Source: an uncultured Oscillospiraceae bacterium
GTDB lineage: Bacteria > Bacillota > Clostridia > Oscillospirales > Oscillospiraceae
DNA: 64,000 nt
Reading direction: 5' to 3'
Assembly (NCBI GenBank): GCA_934655875.1
Contig: CAKUHB010000010.1
Span: 13,800-77,799, forward strand
Part shown: positions 1-9,041 of the stretch, in pieces
Position numbering within the stretch: position 1 is the stretch's first letter
Layout: the number at the start of each line of letters is the position of its first letter
Notes under the pieces: generated by a model
Databases searched by the model: none
What the model saw: the letters and a program-made list of their open reading frames with translations, nothing else
Told to the model about the DNA's origin: nothing
Made by a program: the position numbers and the translations under genes

Positions 1-1548
1 AAAGGAGGCTGAGCCTTGTTTGTATCCGTATTCATCTGCATAGTCACTCATATGCAGACAATCTGGCGTAATCGCATCTTCCCAACCATCATTCGCTGTA
101 TAGCTGAGTGCCTGATGCTTGATTCTAAGTGCAGAGTCAATATTCTCTGCTGAATCGCCAGTGCTGCCATAGTTTGTATCGGAACCAGCAACTAAGGTTC
201 CCTTTGAAGAGTACAGCAAATACGGAATTCTGAAGAATGTCGAGCTTGTAGCATCGCCCTCGTAAAAAACATTCCTGGACGTTGGCCTTGTCAGCTCAAG
301 AAGCAGTTCGTCAGAAAGTGCCGACGTGAAGACATAGATATAATCAATTGTACCTGTGTATGGATAACTGCTGGAACTAATCAGCCGATCCATTTTCCCA
401 ATATAACCAGTCGTCAAGTTCGGAATATCGCCTAGCCATTGGTAATCATCACCTGTTTTGGCTGTCGTTCCGCCTTTTTGACCATTTGCAAATAACTTGT
501 AACCTACGCCGCTTTCTGCCTTGAACGCAACGATATTGTCTTCATAACCGAACGTAGTGCAGTAAGCAGAATATTTAGGAGAATCAGAATTTCTAAATTC
601 AAATCCAACACGGTTGCCCGATTGATACAAGTGAAAATGTGCATCGTTTTTGCTTGTATCGCTGACACTCAGAAGTGAACCAGGTCCATTTGTCGTGTTT
701 TTGTACTTCACCAATATGGTAATGTTATCAGCGCTATTTAGAGTCTCAAGAACGTCATCACTAAGTTGGACTGCATCATCGTCACTCTGAATGTTCAAGT
801 CATGCTTTGAGAATACCAAGGGATTACCAATAGGCCATTCTGCTCCGGAGATTGCCGCCGCTTCTTGCTGTGACATAAATTCTGGAAGAAACGCAACAAA
901 AGAAATATCTCCTACAAAATTTGCATTATTACTCGAGTTTGCCAACGCGCCAGATGTACCACCAATATTCAAAAACTGAATATCATTAACCTCTGCATTA
1001 TAATTGAACCACGAGGCGAAATTCGGAAACTGTGTAGTGGTACTCCCATCAAAGCTTGTTACAGATTTTGCTTGTGTATTTGTAAGGTCGCTAGCATCTA
1101 CACTGTAAACAAAGGTATGCCAGCCAGACCCGGTAGTTGTTCCACGGAGATTTGCGACCATTCCACCTGGGAAATCAATTCGTTGCATTTTCATCCCTGA
1201 AACATTATTAACCATAACCGCGCCATATTTGTCCTTCTCTGTGGAGCTTCCCGCCGCAAATAGGACTTGATTTGTAGATGCCGTACTTCTATATCGAACA
1301 ATAACTGTTCCTTGAGTGCTGGCTTTTAAGCGCGAAATATCCTGTTCTGTTCCCGAAACGATACGGCTTCCGTCAAATGAAGTATCGCCGTCAAAATTAT
1401 AATAGAAGCCGGTTTTACTTGCTCTTGATAAGACTTCTATTATGCTGCTGCCATTTGTGCTGGAAGCGAATACCGAAAGCGGGAACATAGTCAAAAGGAG
1501 ACACGATACAAGAAATGCGCTAAATAGACGTTTCAAAGTATGTTTCAT
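1..1548 (-). CDS. secreted sialidase (GH33), 3' end outside window
   Basis: Partial: 516 codons from ATG 1548 run off the left edge. Residues 1-28 form a signal peptide (basic MKHTLKR, hydrophobic core, VFA|S cleavage). Residues about 45-430 look like two concanavalin A/LamG-like modules, probably carbohydrate binding. The catalytic propeller begins with FRIP (Arg440, first of the arginine triad). STGD supplies Asp465, exactly 25 residues later as in GH33 enzymes, where it is the acid/base; NIDSALRIK follows. The protein would cleave terminal sialic acid outside the cell. The next gene upstream is a NanOx-type oxidoreductase, so this could be an intramolecular trans-sialidase that releases 2,7-anhydro-Neu5Ac. 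The residues that would decide this lie beyond the edge. RBS GAGGG precedes the ATG. Confidence 0.85.
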   Translation of the reverse strand, partial: MKHTLKRLFSAFLVSCLLLTMFPLSVFASSTNGSSIIEVLSRASKTGFYYNFDGDTSFDGSRIVSGTEQDISRLKASTQGTVIVRYRSTASTNQVLFAAGSSTEKDKYGAVMVNNVSGMKMQRIDFPGGMVANLRGTTTGSGWHTFVYSVDASDLTNTQAKSVTSFDGSTTTQFPNFASWFNYNAEVNDIQFLNIGGTSGALANSSNNANFVGDISFVAFLPEFMSQQEAAAISGAEWPIGNPLVFSKHDLNIQSDDDAVQLSDDVLETLNSADNITILVKYKNTTNGPGSLLSVSDTSKNDAHFHLYQSGNRVGFEFRNSDSPKYSAYCTTFGYEDNIVAFKAESGVGYKLFANGQKGGTTAKTGDDYQWLGDIPNLTTGYIGKMDRLISSSSYPYTGTIDYIYVFTSALSDELLLELTRPTSRNVFYEGDATSSTFFRIPYLLYSSKGTLVAGSDTNYGSTGDSAENIDSALRIKHQALSYTANDGWEDAITPDCLHMSDYADEYGYKQGSASF

Positions 1549-1632
1549 TTGTTTTCCCTCTTTCTTTAATAACTCTGTACATATTTGTTTGATGAACAGA
1601 ACTTGCTTATAATTTTTATAAAGAAAATGGAA

Positions 1633-2742
1633 CTATCCTGTGATTTCAGAAACCTTAACTTTGCGGTCTTCACGAAGCGACTTTGTGGCCGCGTCTGCAG
1701 AAGCAATTGCTGCGCGTGCAGCTTCACCGGTCAGGAGCGGACGGAACTCGTCAGTAACCGGATCGCCATGCATAATGCCATTGAAGAACTTCATTTCATT
1801 CTTCATGATTCCGTGCAGCCACAGCGGCGGCTTTTTGCCCGGATGACCGTACTGGATTGCACCATCCATTTCTGTGCTGTGATAAATCTGAGTCCTCTGA
1901 TCGTCTTCTTCCTGGGTCTCATGAACCAGATAATGCTCTTCTTCACCATCTGCAGTTTTAACCGTCATGCCGACATTGCACATATCAATTTTAATGTAGC
2001 CTTTTGTACCCTGAATCAGCACATAATGCTCCGGATAGTGGAAGGCAGAGCCGTATTCCACAACAGCGTAGGTGCCGTTTCCAAATTCCAGCAAGAGGAA
2101 CAGCATATCGTCCTCGTCGCCAAACTGCTCGCCCTTATGCGCAACATTGCCGCCAGTCATGGTAACCTCTGTTGCCGGTCCCATCAGGAACTGAATGCAG
2201 TCCAGCTCGTGGATGTGGTGATAAAGGTGACCACCGGATTTTGCGCGGATCTTCTTCCAGCTGATGGACGGCTGCGGCTCTTCCCAGCCATTACGCGCAG
2301 AGTGGCAATAGAGAACACGACCGATTTTTCCCTCCGCAATCAGATGCTTTGTATGGCGTACCGCGCGGAAGAAGTTCATGACATGGCCTGCCATGAAGAT
2401 CACACCGTTTTCTTTGCAGGTGCGTACCATTTCGTCGCAGTCCGCATAGCAAAGCGCGATCGGCTTTTCACAGAAGACGTGCTTTTTATGACGTGCTGCG
2501 GTCAAAACCGGCTCTTTGTGCAGATAGTTCGGCGAAGCTACCAACACAGCGTCGACATCATCACGCGAGCAGAGCTTATCCAAATCCGTTTCGACATCGC
2601 AGCCAAGCTCTTTTGCCACAGTCTCAGCATTTTCGGGGTCATAAACTGCAACAATTTTTGCCCCCTCCTGCTCTTTCATAATACGACCAAGTTCGGCACC
2701 GAAATACCCCGTACCGACAATTGCATATCCAATCGTTTTCAT
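1633..2742 (-). CDS. yjhC: Gfo/Idh/MocA oxidoreductase, YjhC/NanOx type (2,7-anhydro-sialic acid to Neu5Ac)
   Basis: This 369-aa protein has an N-terminal Rossmann NAD site (VGTGYFGAEL, residues 9-18), the family EKP motif (92-94) and a GGHLYHHIHELDC segment in the catalytic half. From memory it resembles E. coli YjhC and Ruminococcus gnavus NanOx along its length (YFGAEL, YDPEN, NYLHKEPV, HETQEEDD, YGHPGKK). Those enzymes use NAD(H) redox cycling to convert 2,7-anhydro-Neu5Ac into Neu5Ac in the cytoplasm. It sits between the importer genes and the sialidase on the same strand, 14 bases after the permease gene, with AAGGAG before the ATG. The family has many substrates; the YjhC assignment rests on motif memory and context. 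Confidence 0.8.
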   Translation of the reverse strand: MKTIGYAIVGTGYFGAELGRIMKEQEGAKIVAVYDPENAETVAKELGCDVETDLDKLCSRDDVDAVLVASPNYLHKEPVLTAARHKKHVFCEKPIALCYADCDEMVRTCKENGVIFMAGHVMNFFRAVRHTKHLIAEGKIGRVLYCHSARNGWEEPQPSISWKKIRAKSGGHLYHHIHELDCIQFLMGPATEVTMTGGNVAHKGEQFGDEDDMLFLLLEFGNGTYAVVEYGSAFHYPEHYVLIQGTKGYIKIDMCNVGMTVKTADGEEEHYLVHETQEEDDQRTQIYHSTEMDGAIQYGHPGKKPPLWLHGIMKNEMKFFNGIMHGDPVTDEFRPLLTGEAARAAIASADAATKSLREDRKVKVSEITG

Positions 2743-2756
2743 AACAATATCTCCTT

Positions 2757-3602
2757 TTATTTGATAGAGCCCTGTGCCAAACCGCCAGCAATGCGCTTCT
2801 GGATCAGCATGAAGAAAATTACAGAAGGAATTACGACAAGTGCGGATGCAGCCATCATAACGCCCCAGTCCAGCACCTCTTGACCCATGAGTGATTTCAG
2901 TCCAACCGCAACGGTCATTTTGTCGCGGCTGTTGATCAAAATAAGTGAGAACAGGAACTCATTCCATACGTTGATAAATGTATAAATTGCCACGGCAACT
3001 ACACCGGGTGCGACAATCGGCAAGACAACGCGACTAAATACTTGAAGCTTGTTCGCACCATCCATATATGCGGCTTCTTCAATTTCAAGCGGGACTGTTT
3101 GAAAGAAGCCTACCAAAAGCCAAATCGCATATGGGACAGAAATCGAAAGATACACAATAATCAGTCCAACGCGGCTGTTCACCAGCCCTGCTTTGCCCAT
3201 AATGATCGAATATGGAATCGCGAGCAAGATGGGCGGGAACATATACGTCGTGATCAGGACTCTCGTCATGATCTTTCCAAATCTCGGGAAGAACCGGACA
3301 ACACCATATGCACCAAGCGCAGAAATCAGAATAGCAATGATTGTTGTGCTTCCGGCAACAACAACACTGTTCATAATATTTGTGCCGAACTTTAGCTGCT
3401 CAAAAACAATTTTATAATACTCCAGCGAAAAGACCTGAGGGAAAATCGCAGTGGGATTCGCTGTCAGTTCGCCCTTGCTCTTTACAGAAGATACTAATAT
3501 CCAAAACAGCGGAAACGCTGCCAAAAGCGCAAGAATTGTCAGATAGGTATAGGAGATCGTGTCGCCTAAGATACCGCGTCTAAAATGTTTACGCTTGTGC
3601 AT
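2757..3602 (-). CDS. carbohydrate ABC transporter permease (sialic-acid importer, second subunit)
   Basis: A 281-aa inner-membrane permease of the MalG/CUT1 class with about six hydrophobic segments. The EAA loop reads EEAAYMDGAN, where the missing ATPase would dock, and the C-terminus KRIAGGLAQGSIK is typical of MalG-like subunits. The start is ATG 3602, which overlaps the stop of the upstream permease by one base (TGATG) and is preceded by GGAGGAG; a longer frame exists but lacks a better ribosome site. It should form a heterodimer with the next subunit and take sugar from the binding protein. No ATP-binding subunit is encoded nearby, so a shared MsmK/MsiK-type ATPase encoded elsewhere is likely. 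Confidence 0.9.
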   Translation of the reverse strand: MHKRKHFRRGILGDTISYTYLTILALLAAFPLFWILVSSVKSKGELTANPTAIFPQVFSLEYYKIVFEQLKFGTNIMNSVVVAGSTTIIAILISALGAYGVVRFFPRFGKIMTRVLITTYMFPPILLAIPYSIIMGKAGLVNSRVGLIIVYLSISVPYAIWLLVGFFQTVPLEIEEAAYMDGANKLQVFSRVVLPIVAPGVVAVAIYTFINVWNEFLFSLILINSRDKMTVAVGLKSLMGQEVLDWGVMMAASALVVIPSVIFFMLIQKRIAGGLAQGSIK

Positions 3603-4489
3603 CACTTCTCCTCCTCCCACTTGTTCAAAAGCCTAAAGTACTGTGCACACACAATCAGCAGGAAGAGCAGCAACAGTACGGTAACTGCTGAAGATCGTCC
3701 AAGCTGCTTCAATCCCCAGCCAATGTTATATGCATAAATCGGAACGGTCAGTGTTTTATTTGCCGGACCGCCGCCGGTGATCAAGTAAATGATATCGAAG
3801 CTATTGAAAATCCAAATCGTGCGAAGCACGACCAACAATCCAACAACAGTACGAATATGCGGAATTGTAATGTGCCAGAAAGACTGGAATGTATTTGCAC
3901 CATCAATTTGAGCTGCTTCATACTGATCTTTTGGTACGGTTTGCAGCGCTGACAGGATGTTGACCATGATCAGCGGCGAGCCGAACCAGATATTGATGAA
4001 CACCAACGTTGCAAACGCCAGATTTCCAGTCAAAAATTCCGGCGCGGTTGAGCATAGTCCGAGCTTGATCAGAAGATTCGGCAAAAAACCGTAAACGCCG
4101 TTCAAAATCCACTTCCAGGAAAACGCCAAAACGATTGATGGAATCGCCCAAGGAATAATCAGGATTGTACGATAAATACTAGAGCCTTTTTTGATTCGGT
4201 TCAACGCCAATGCGCCGGTAAAACCGACTATTAACTGCCCCAGCAGAGAGAAAAAGGTCCATTTCAGGTCGTTCCAAAAGGCCGTCCAGAAATCCGGATC
4301 AGTCAACGTTTTAATATAATTATCAAAGCCGAGGAATCGATAAGTAGGCTTAATGAGATTTTTGTTTGTCAGACTATAGAAGATACTGGAAGTAACGGGA
4401 TATAGCAGGAGTAAAATAACCACGGTGAGCGCGGGAAGAATAAACAGCCAACTGCTTGCTTTTGATGATAGCGTGCGCCTTCTTTTCAC
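3602..4489 (-). CDS. carbohydrate ABC transporter permease (sialic-acid importer, first subunit)
   Basis: A 295-aa MalF/UgpA-class CUT1 permease: basic N-terminus (VKRRRTLSS), a first membrane helix at FILPALTVVILLLLY, and the EAA loop YEAAQIDGAN. I chose GTG 4489 because AAAGGAGG lies 11 bases upstream; the open frame extends to 4558, but that extra stretch is a perfect hairpin (4526-4550) and reads as low-complexity sequence. Its stop overlaps the start of the partner permease, so the pair is probably translationally coupled. It follows the binding-protein gene and is part of the same minus-strand operon. Confidence 0.88.
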   Translation of the reverse strand: MKRRRTLSSKASSWLFILPALTVVILLLLYPVTSSIFYSLTNKNLIKPTYRFLGFDNYIKTLTDPDFWTAFWNDLKWTFFSLLGQLIVGFTGALALNRIKKGSSIYRTILIIPWAIPSIVLAFSWKWILNGVYGFLPNLLIKLGLCSTAPEFLTGNLAFATLVFINIWFGSPLIMVNILSALQTVPKDQYEAAQIDGANTFQSFWHITIPHIRTVVGLLVVLRTIWIFNSFDIIYLITGGGPANKTLTVPIYAYNIGWGLKQLGRSSAVTVLLLLFLLIVCAQYFRLLNKWEEEK

Positions 4490-4525
4490 AATTTTGCAGA
4501 CCTCCTTTGCTGCGCTAGAGATAAA

Positions 4526-4550
4526 GGAGGCGGGGGAAGCCCCCGCCTCC
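4526..4550 (-). other. intercistronic hairpin between binding-protein and permease genes
   Basis: A perfect 11-bp inverted repeat (GGAGGCGGGGG, loop of three, CCCCCGCCTCC) lies 20 bases after the binding-protein stop and upstream of the permease RBS. No T-run follows in the direction of transcription, so it is more likely a 3'-end stabiliser or partial attenuator that raises binding protein over permease than a full terminator. Confidence 0.6.
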
Positions 4551-4570
4551 TGGGTCACCCCAATAAAATC

Positions 4571-5983
4571 TTATTCTGCTGCTTCAAACAACTCATTCAA
4601 CTGTTTGTTGGCGGCTGCCGCTGCGTCCTCAACAGATGTGCCGTTCAGGACGATGTCCTGGAACATATTCTCGACGACACGCTGGTTTGCAAGGATGCCA
4701 GCCTCGACGCAGGGACCATATTCCATGCCAATATAAGTGCCGTGGCTCAGAGCATCGCTAATCACACGCATTTCGGCTTCATACTTCTGAATCGTCGGAT
4801 CCGCAAGGAACGTCGGATCATTTGTGATTTCCTTCAGAGCAGGAAGCATACCAACCGGAACAGAGTGCAGGAACGGGACATAAGTTTCCGGCTCATAGAA
4901 AGACTCGATGAATGCCTTGCAGATTTCAGGATGCTTAGAGTTCTTCCAAACAACCATCGGCATATTATTGACGATGTACTGCGGCTGCTCGCCTTCGTTG
5001 CGGGTGGGAATCGGTGCGCAGCTGATGGAATCCATCAGATCGGGGCGGTTTGCCTCAACGCCGCTGATATGGAAACCGGAGTTGAAGTCAAATGCGTTTT
5101 TGCCCTGATAATAGAGCGTCGCCTGATCGAGCGTGTTGTAGTTGATCGAGTCTGCCGGAGAATTTGTCTTATACATATCCGTCCAGAACTTGATGCCTTC
5201 AACAATATCCGGATCGGTCAGGTTTGCTTTGCGGTCTTCTGTCAGAAGGGACTTGCCGCAGCTGCCAGCCCAGACATCCAAGAAGCACGTTGCATACATA
5301 TCGTTCGTGCCCATCGGAACAGAGCAGCCGTAAACTTCGCCATTCTCGCCCTGCGTGATCGCCGTCGCTGCCGCATTGAACTCGTCCCAAGTCGTGGGAA
5401 CATCAAGATTGTACTTTTCCAGCAGATCCTTGCGGTACCACATCACAAATGCATGAGAGTAGATCGGCACCGCATAGCAGCTGCCATCATAGGTCATTTC
5501 CTGAATCGGAGATTCATAGAAACGGTCGCGGCCAATTTCGTCGATCATATCATCCAGCGGAATGATCGCGTCGGCGTTGATCATTTCGACAACCTGACCG
5601 GCCTGCGCGGTACTCATGTCGGGAACGTTGCCCGAGGCAAGGCCAGTCGTCCACTTGGTGTAGAAGTCTGCCCAGGAGTAAGTTTCAATGTTGATTTTCA
5701 CTTTGGGATGCTCTGCCATAAATGCATCGGCTGCCGCCTGAATCCGCTCAAGTCTTGGGCCCTGCGTGAACGAGTGCCAGAACGTGATCTCACCCTCCAG
5801 CTCATCCGCTGTTTCAACAGTCTCTGCCGTGTCAGCTGGTGTGGATTCTTCCTTCACAGTGGCCTGCGGGGCGTCCTGAGCCGTTTCAGCTGGAGGCGTC
5901 GTAGTGCTCTTTTCTGAGCTACAGGCGGCAAGGCAGCCAAGCAGCATCAGGGATGCCAGAAGAAGCGCTAAGTATTTTTTCAT
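4571..5983 (-). CDS. extracellular sugar-binding lipoprotein of ABC importer (sialic-acid type)
   Basis: A 470-aa family 1 solute-binding protein. Residues 1-21 are a lipoprotein signal with lipobox LAAC (Cys21), followed by a Ser/Thr/Glu/Pro-rich linker to about residue 65 and then the binding fold, which opens with ITFWHSFTQGPR, a typical start for this family. It is first in the operon with a strong promoter and AGGAAGGGG before ATG 5983. Its place next to the NanOx-like enzyme and the sialidase points to free or 2,7-anhydro-sialic acid as ligand, as in the R. gnavus Sat2 system; that is inference from neighbours, because ligand residues cannot be read off the sequence. Confidence 0.88.
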   Translation of the reverse strand: MKKYLALLLASLMLLGCLAACSSEKSTTTPPAETAQDAPQATVKEESTPADTAETVETADELEGEITFWHSFTQGPRLERIQAAADAFMAEHPKVKINIETYSWADFYTKWTTGLASGNVPDMSTAQAGQVVEMINADAIIPLDDMIDEIGRDRFYESPIQEMTYDGSCYAVPIYSHAFVMWYRKDLLEKYNLDVPTTWDEFNAAATAITQGENGEVYGCSVPMGTNDMYATCFLDVWAGSCGKSLLTEDRKANLTDPDIVEGIKFWTDMYKTNSPADSINYNTLDQATLYYQGKNAFDFNSGFHISGVEANRPDLMDSISCAPIPTRNEGEQPQYIVNNMPMVVWKNSKHPEICKAFIESFYEPETYVPFLHSVPVGMLPALKEITNDPTFLADPTIQKYEAEMRVISDALSHGTYIGMEYGPCVEAGILANQRVVENMFQDIVLNGTSVEDAAAAANKQLNELFEAAE

Positions 5984-6033
5984 AATAATCCCCTTCCTGT
6001 TTCACGTATTTTTGGTGGTTTTGCTATGGCTTC

Positions 6034-6062
6034 ATTATAGAAAATAATTTTTATTTTGTGTA
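6034..6062 (-). promoter_or_regulatory. promoter of the sialic-acid importer operon
   Basis: On the minus strand a -35-like TACACA (6057-6062) and a perfect -10 TATAAT (6034-6039) are 17 bases apart, about 50 bases before the binding-protein start. The weak -35 fits an activator-dependent promoter; AraC-like direct repeats lie just upstream. Confidence 0.7.
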
Positions 6063-6072
6063 GAGGATGGAA

Positions 6073-6098
6073 CGATCAATCATAGCATTATTCGATCA
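6073..6098 (-). promoter_or_regulatory. CGATCA direct repeats, candidate AraC-type activator site
   Basis: CGATCA occurs at 6073-6078 and again at 6093-6098, a 20-base period close to two helical turns. The pair starts 11 bases upstream of the -35 of the importer promoter and runs into the stop codon of the araC-like gene. Spacing, orientation and position are those expected for a class II AraC activator site. Confidence 0.45.
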
Positions 6099-7025
6099 TA
6101 ATTTGGGTGATTCTTTCCTTGTGCGCACTGCCTGCCCTCGCGAGATCCGGCGATATTGATGCGGTGAAACGCCGAACACTTGCCTGAATGTGCGCGAAAA
6201 ATAGTTTGCGTCGCTGAATCCGACCTGATATCCGATCTCAGCGATCTCCCGATCGCTGGTCAGCAGCATTCTAGCCGCAGACGTCATGCGCAATTCTCGA
6301 ATATAATCGCTTGGTGATTTCCCGGTATGTGCCTTAAAAAGCCTTCTAAACGATGTCTGGCTGACCTGCGCCATTTCGCTGAGTGATTGTATCGTGAACG
6401 ATTCATTCAGGTGCGGTGTCAGATAGTCCACGACGACTTGAATTCGCGGATCTCTGTTGATGTTCTGTGTCTTGGCGTTTCTTCTGCGGATCGCCTCAAG
6501 ACTATGCGCATCCGGCACATCATGCTCAGACGGGGCTTCTGCTTCACCCTCTGCATTGGCGCGCTGGGTCAGGTAAGCGAGAATCAATTCCAGATTTCCG
6601 CGGATCCGAAACAGCCTGCTTGGATTCTGACTGGTTGCGCCTTGATAGATTTCCTGAAAATACGTCAGAACGCCCTCCTGTGCATTTTTCGTAATGGTCG
6701 GGATATGAAAGTACTCACCGAGAAAGTCGCTGTTGTTTAATCGTGCCGTGACGCAGAAACGAATAGAATAGAACTCAATATTATCACTCAGCGCCCAGCA
6801 CGACATGACCGCCCCTTCCGGTATGTAAGCGATCTCATTTTTGTGTACGATAATCTCCTCTCCGTTGATTTTGAATACAGCTTCACCTCTGGTAATAAAG
6901 CGGAGTAAGCAATAGGGGATATAATCCTCAGGAAAAAACCATCCGGAGTGAAAGGTGTACTTATCAACGTACAAAAAGTTGAAGCGCATCGCCGAATACA
7001 ACGATTGCGGAATGGTCGTCTGCAC
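6096..7025 (-). CDS. AraC family transcriptional regulator of sialic-acid locus
   Basis: A 309-aa regulator: an N-terminal cupin-like sensing region (about 25-130: HSGWFF, GEAVFKING, YIPEGAVMSC) and two C-terminal helix-turn-helix motifs of the AraC type (SLSEMAQVSQTSFRRLFKAHTG and EIAEIGYQVGFSDANYFSRTFRQ regions). Start GTG 7025 is chosen because GGAGG lies 7 bases upstream; the open frame continues to 7181 without a ribosome site. It lies upstream of the importer genes on the same strand and diverges from the esterase gene. It probably activates the importer operon through the repeats at 6073-6098. Confidence 0.85.
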   Translation of the reverse strand: MQTTIPQSLYSAMRFNFLYVDKYTFHSGWFFPEDYIPYCLLRFITRGEAVFKINGEEIIVHKNEIAYIPEGAVMSCWALSDNIEFYSIRFCVTARLNNSDFLGEYFHIPTITKNAQEGVLTYFQEIYQGATSQNPSRLFRIRGNLELILAYLTQRANAEGEAEAPSEHDVPDAHSLEAIRRRNAKTQNINRDPRIQVVVDYLTPHLNESFTIQSLSEMAQVSQTSFRRLFKAHTGKSPSDYIRELRMTSAARMLLTSDREIAEIGYQVGFSDANYFSRTFRQVFGVSPHQYRRISRGQAVRTRKESPKL

Positions 7026-7145
7026 TATGATTCCTCCAAACCAGTCAATAACGCCTTGTTTATGGTTGAAAAATGCTAGTAATGATGTATGTATTACTTT
7101 AAAGTTCTCTGAAAATCTGCTAGGATGAAGAAAAAAGAAATTAGG

Positions 7146-7160
7146 AGCTCGTCTCGAGCT
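7146..7160. promoter_or_regulatory. palindrome AGCTCG-tct-CGAGCT between divergent genes
   Basis: A perfect 6+3+6 inverted repeat lies between the araC-like gene (start 7025) and the esterase (start 7205), 31 bases before the esterase RBS. It could be an operator or the root of a short hairpin in the esterase leader; only the symmetry supports it. Confidence 0.3.
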
Positions 7161-7204
7161 TGTTTCGGTACCATTGTACAAGAATATCTAGGGAGGTCTA
7201 TCTT

Positions 7205-8140
7205 GTGGATTTACAAACGGTTATGTTGCAGGAAGCGCGTAAGGCTTATCCGAGCCACGAAGAAGTTGACCAGTGGGCAGATCGTCTCTTGAAGCAGTCA
7301 GATGCGGTAGCAATTCATGCAGAGTTTGTGGATTACTGTCCAATCACGGTTCCCTTTGGAAACTCCCCCAATACGTTGGTAAATAAGTATGTTAAATTTA
7401 TGGCAAGCGACGGACGGAAGACCTTTTACGGCTATTGGCAGCCTGCGATCCGGACGCCTGCACCCTTGTTGATTAATCTTCCGGGCTATGGATCATCTAT
7501 CAGTATGCATCCGCAGCTGGCCGATCAGGGCTTTCATATTCTGCATATCTCCCCGTTGGGATATACTGAGCCAGACCGAATTCAACCGGAAATGCAGCTC
7601 CCCGATGGGAACTGGCCGGTTCTTGACCACACCGCCCGCGGTCTTAAGGGGGGATATGAGGATTGGCTGTCGGATTGCCTTTTAGCAATTCGATGGGCAC
7701 TGCAGCAGCCGGGAGTACTTCCGCAGATGTCTCTATTCGGGACGAGCCAGGGAGGCGGCGGGTCTCTGTTGCTTGCCTCAATTCTCGGTGAAAAGGTCAG
7801 ATGTGTTTGTGCTGATCTCCCCTTTTTGACCGATTTTCCGGTTACTGAATTAGAAGGACCGGCATACAGCATTCTAAAACCAGCCTATGAAGAAACGGAT
7901 CATGCGCAATTCTGGAATCGACTTGGATATATTGATACGCTTTCACATGCACATCGAATCCATGTTCCGGTCATGCTTTCTGCTGGAGGCTTAGATCATA
8001 CCTGCCCGCCAAAGACAATCGAGCATCTTTTCTCCAAGCTTGACTGCACAAAGCAGTATACGCTTTCAAAAAAAGTAGTTCATACGCACTCGCGCGAAAG
8101 CATGGTGCTGTTTTCCGCATGGCTGCACTTATACGCTTAA
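7205..8140 (+). CDS. acetyl-esterase of the AXE1/cephalosporin-C deacetylase family, possible sialate O-acetylesterase
   Basis: A 311-aa alpha/beta-hydrolase without a signal peptide, so cytoplasmic. The nucleophile elbow GTSQGGG places Ser181; GGLDHTCPP gives Asp264 and the VVHTHS segment gives His293 or His295, completing a triad ordered as in acetylxylan esterases. Family members remove acetyl groups from sugars. Inside a sialic-acid locus the natural guess is removal of O-acetyl groups from imported sialic acid, a job done by unrelated NanS in E. coli. Start GTG 7205 follows GGGAGG by 8 bases. It is transcribed away from the araC-like gene. Confidence 0.8.
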   Translation: MDLQTVMLQEARKAYPSHEEVDQWADRLLKQSDAVAIHAEFVDYCPITVPFGNSPNTLVNKYVKFMASDGRKTFYGYWQPAIRTPAPLLINLPGYGSSISMHPQLADQGFHILHISPLGYTEPDRIQPEMQLPDGNWPVLDHTARGLKGGYEDWLSDCLLAIRWALQQPGVLPQMSLFGTSQGGGGSLLLASILGEKVRCVCADLPFLTDFPVTELEGPAYSILKPAYEETDHAQFWNRLGYIDTLSHAHRIHVPVMLSAGGLDHTCPPKTIEHLFSKLDCTKQYTLSKKVVHTHSRESMVLFSAWLHLYA

Positions 8141-8186
8141 GGCGCTGCTGAGGCATTGATTCTTTCCGAATCTACGCAAGGATCAA

Positions 8187-9041
8187 TTATTGATGACGAT
8201 TGGCCAGTGCCCGCATAATTTTCTCTTTGTTCCGCGCAGATGCTTCCGGGTTTTTACTGCAATACTCATGATACAGAATGTCCAGAACATAAAACTGCGC
8301 GATCTTTGCGGCAACCGAGCCTTGCTGCAGGGGGGATTCGTTCGAACCGCATTGCAGCACAATATCCGATTTTTCCGCCCCGGGAGATTTGCAGAATCTC
8401 GTCAGCATAATAATTGTTGCACCGTTCTGCTTTGCTTGAGATAAAATATCCTCCATCTCAGTCGTCGCGCCGGAATAAGAAATAAAGAACAGAACGTCTT
8501 TCGCAGTCATGGTTGCCGCGGCAGAAATCTGCAAATGAGAATCATAAATGCTGAAGAACTTCGAGCTGACCGTGGAAAACAGATGCGCTGCTTCCTCCGC
8601 CATCAACATGGAGCCGCCCTGTCCCATGCAGTAGACGATCTCTGCCTGACTGAGCACCTCTACTGCGCGGATCACTTGCTCCTTTTTCAGCAATTCAGCA
8701 GTTTGCTTCAATGCGGCAGAGTATTCACCGTATAGCATTCCACCTACGTTTTGGTGCGCAGTGGAGTCTGTCGTAGTTTCAGACTCTTGGCTGTCTGAAA
8801 AGGGTTCATAGCTCGGGTGGCTTAATTTCACAAGCTCAATTTTCAATGCCGTGTATCCGCGCGAGTGAAACCGTTTGCAGAAGCGGGTAATTGTAGCTTC
8901 TCCGACGTGACACGCCTCCGCAAGCTCGCTGATCGACATCATCTGCACTTCATCCGTATGATCCAGAATGTATTCCGCGATCCGCTTTTCAGAAGTTGTA
9001 AGTTCGTAGTAGACGCTACTCATTTCGCTCAGAATATCCAT
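8187..9041 (-). CDS. RpiR family regulator with SIS domain
   Basis: A 284-aa protein: N-terminal winged-helix HTH_6 (residues 1-75, with SISELAEACHVGEATITRFC) and a SIS sugar-phosphate-binding domain (about 120-255, with YCMGQGGS and FISYSGATTEMED). RpiR proteins bind phosphosugars; NanR regulators of sialic-acid genes in Clostridium and Streptococcus belong to this family and respond to ManNAc-6-P. It converges with the esterase and diverges from yhcH, and a palindrome sits in the shared region with yhcH. RBS TGGAG, ATG 9041. Confidence 0.85.
   Translation of the reverse strand: MDILSEMSSVYYELTTSEKRIAEYILDHTDEVQMMSISELAEACHVGEATITRFCKRFHSRGYTALKIELVKLSHPSYEPFSDSQESETTTDSTAHQNVGGMLYGEYSAALKQTAELLKKEQVIRAVEVLSQAEIVYCMGQGGSMLMAEEAAHLFSTVSSKFFSIYDSHLQISAAATMTAKDVLFFISYSGATTEMEDILSQAKQNGATIIMLTRFCKSPGAEKSDIVLQCGSNESPLQQGSVAAKIAQFYVLDILYHEYCSKNPEASARNKEKIMRALANRHQ

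Noticed and set aside
6034..6062. AAAATAA/TTATTTT symmetry between -35 and -10 of the importer promoter as an operator
   Set aside because: Simple A/T runs give such symmetry by chance; the CGATCA repeats are more specific.
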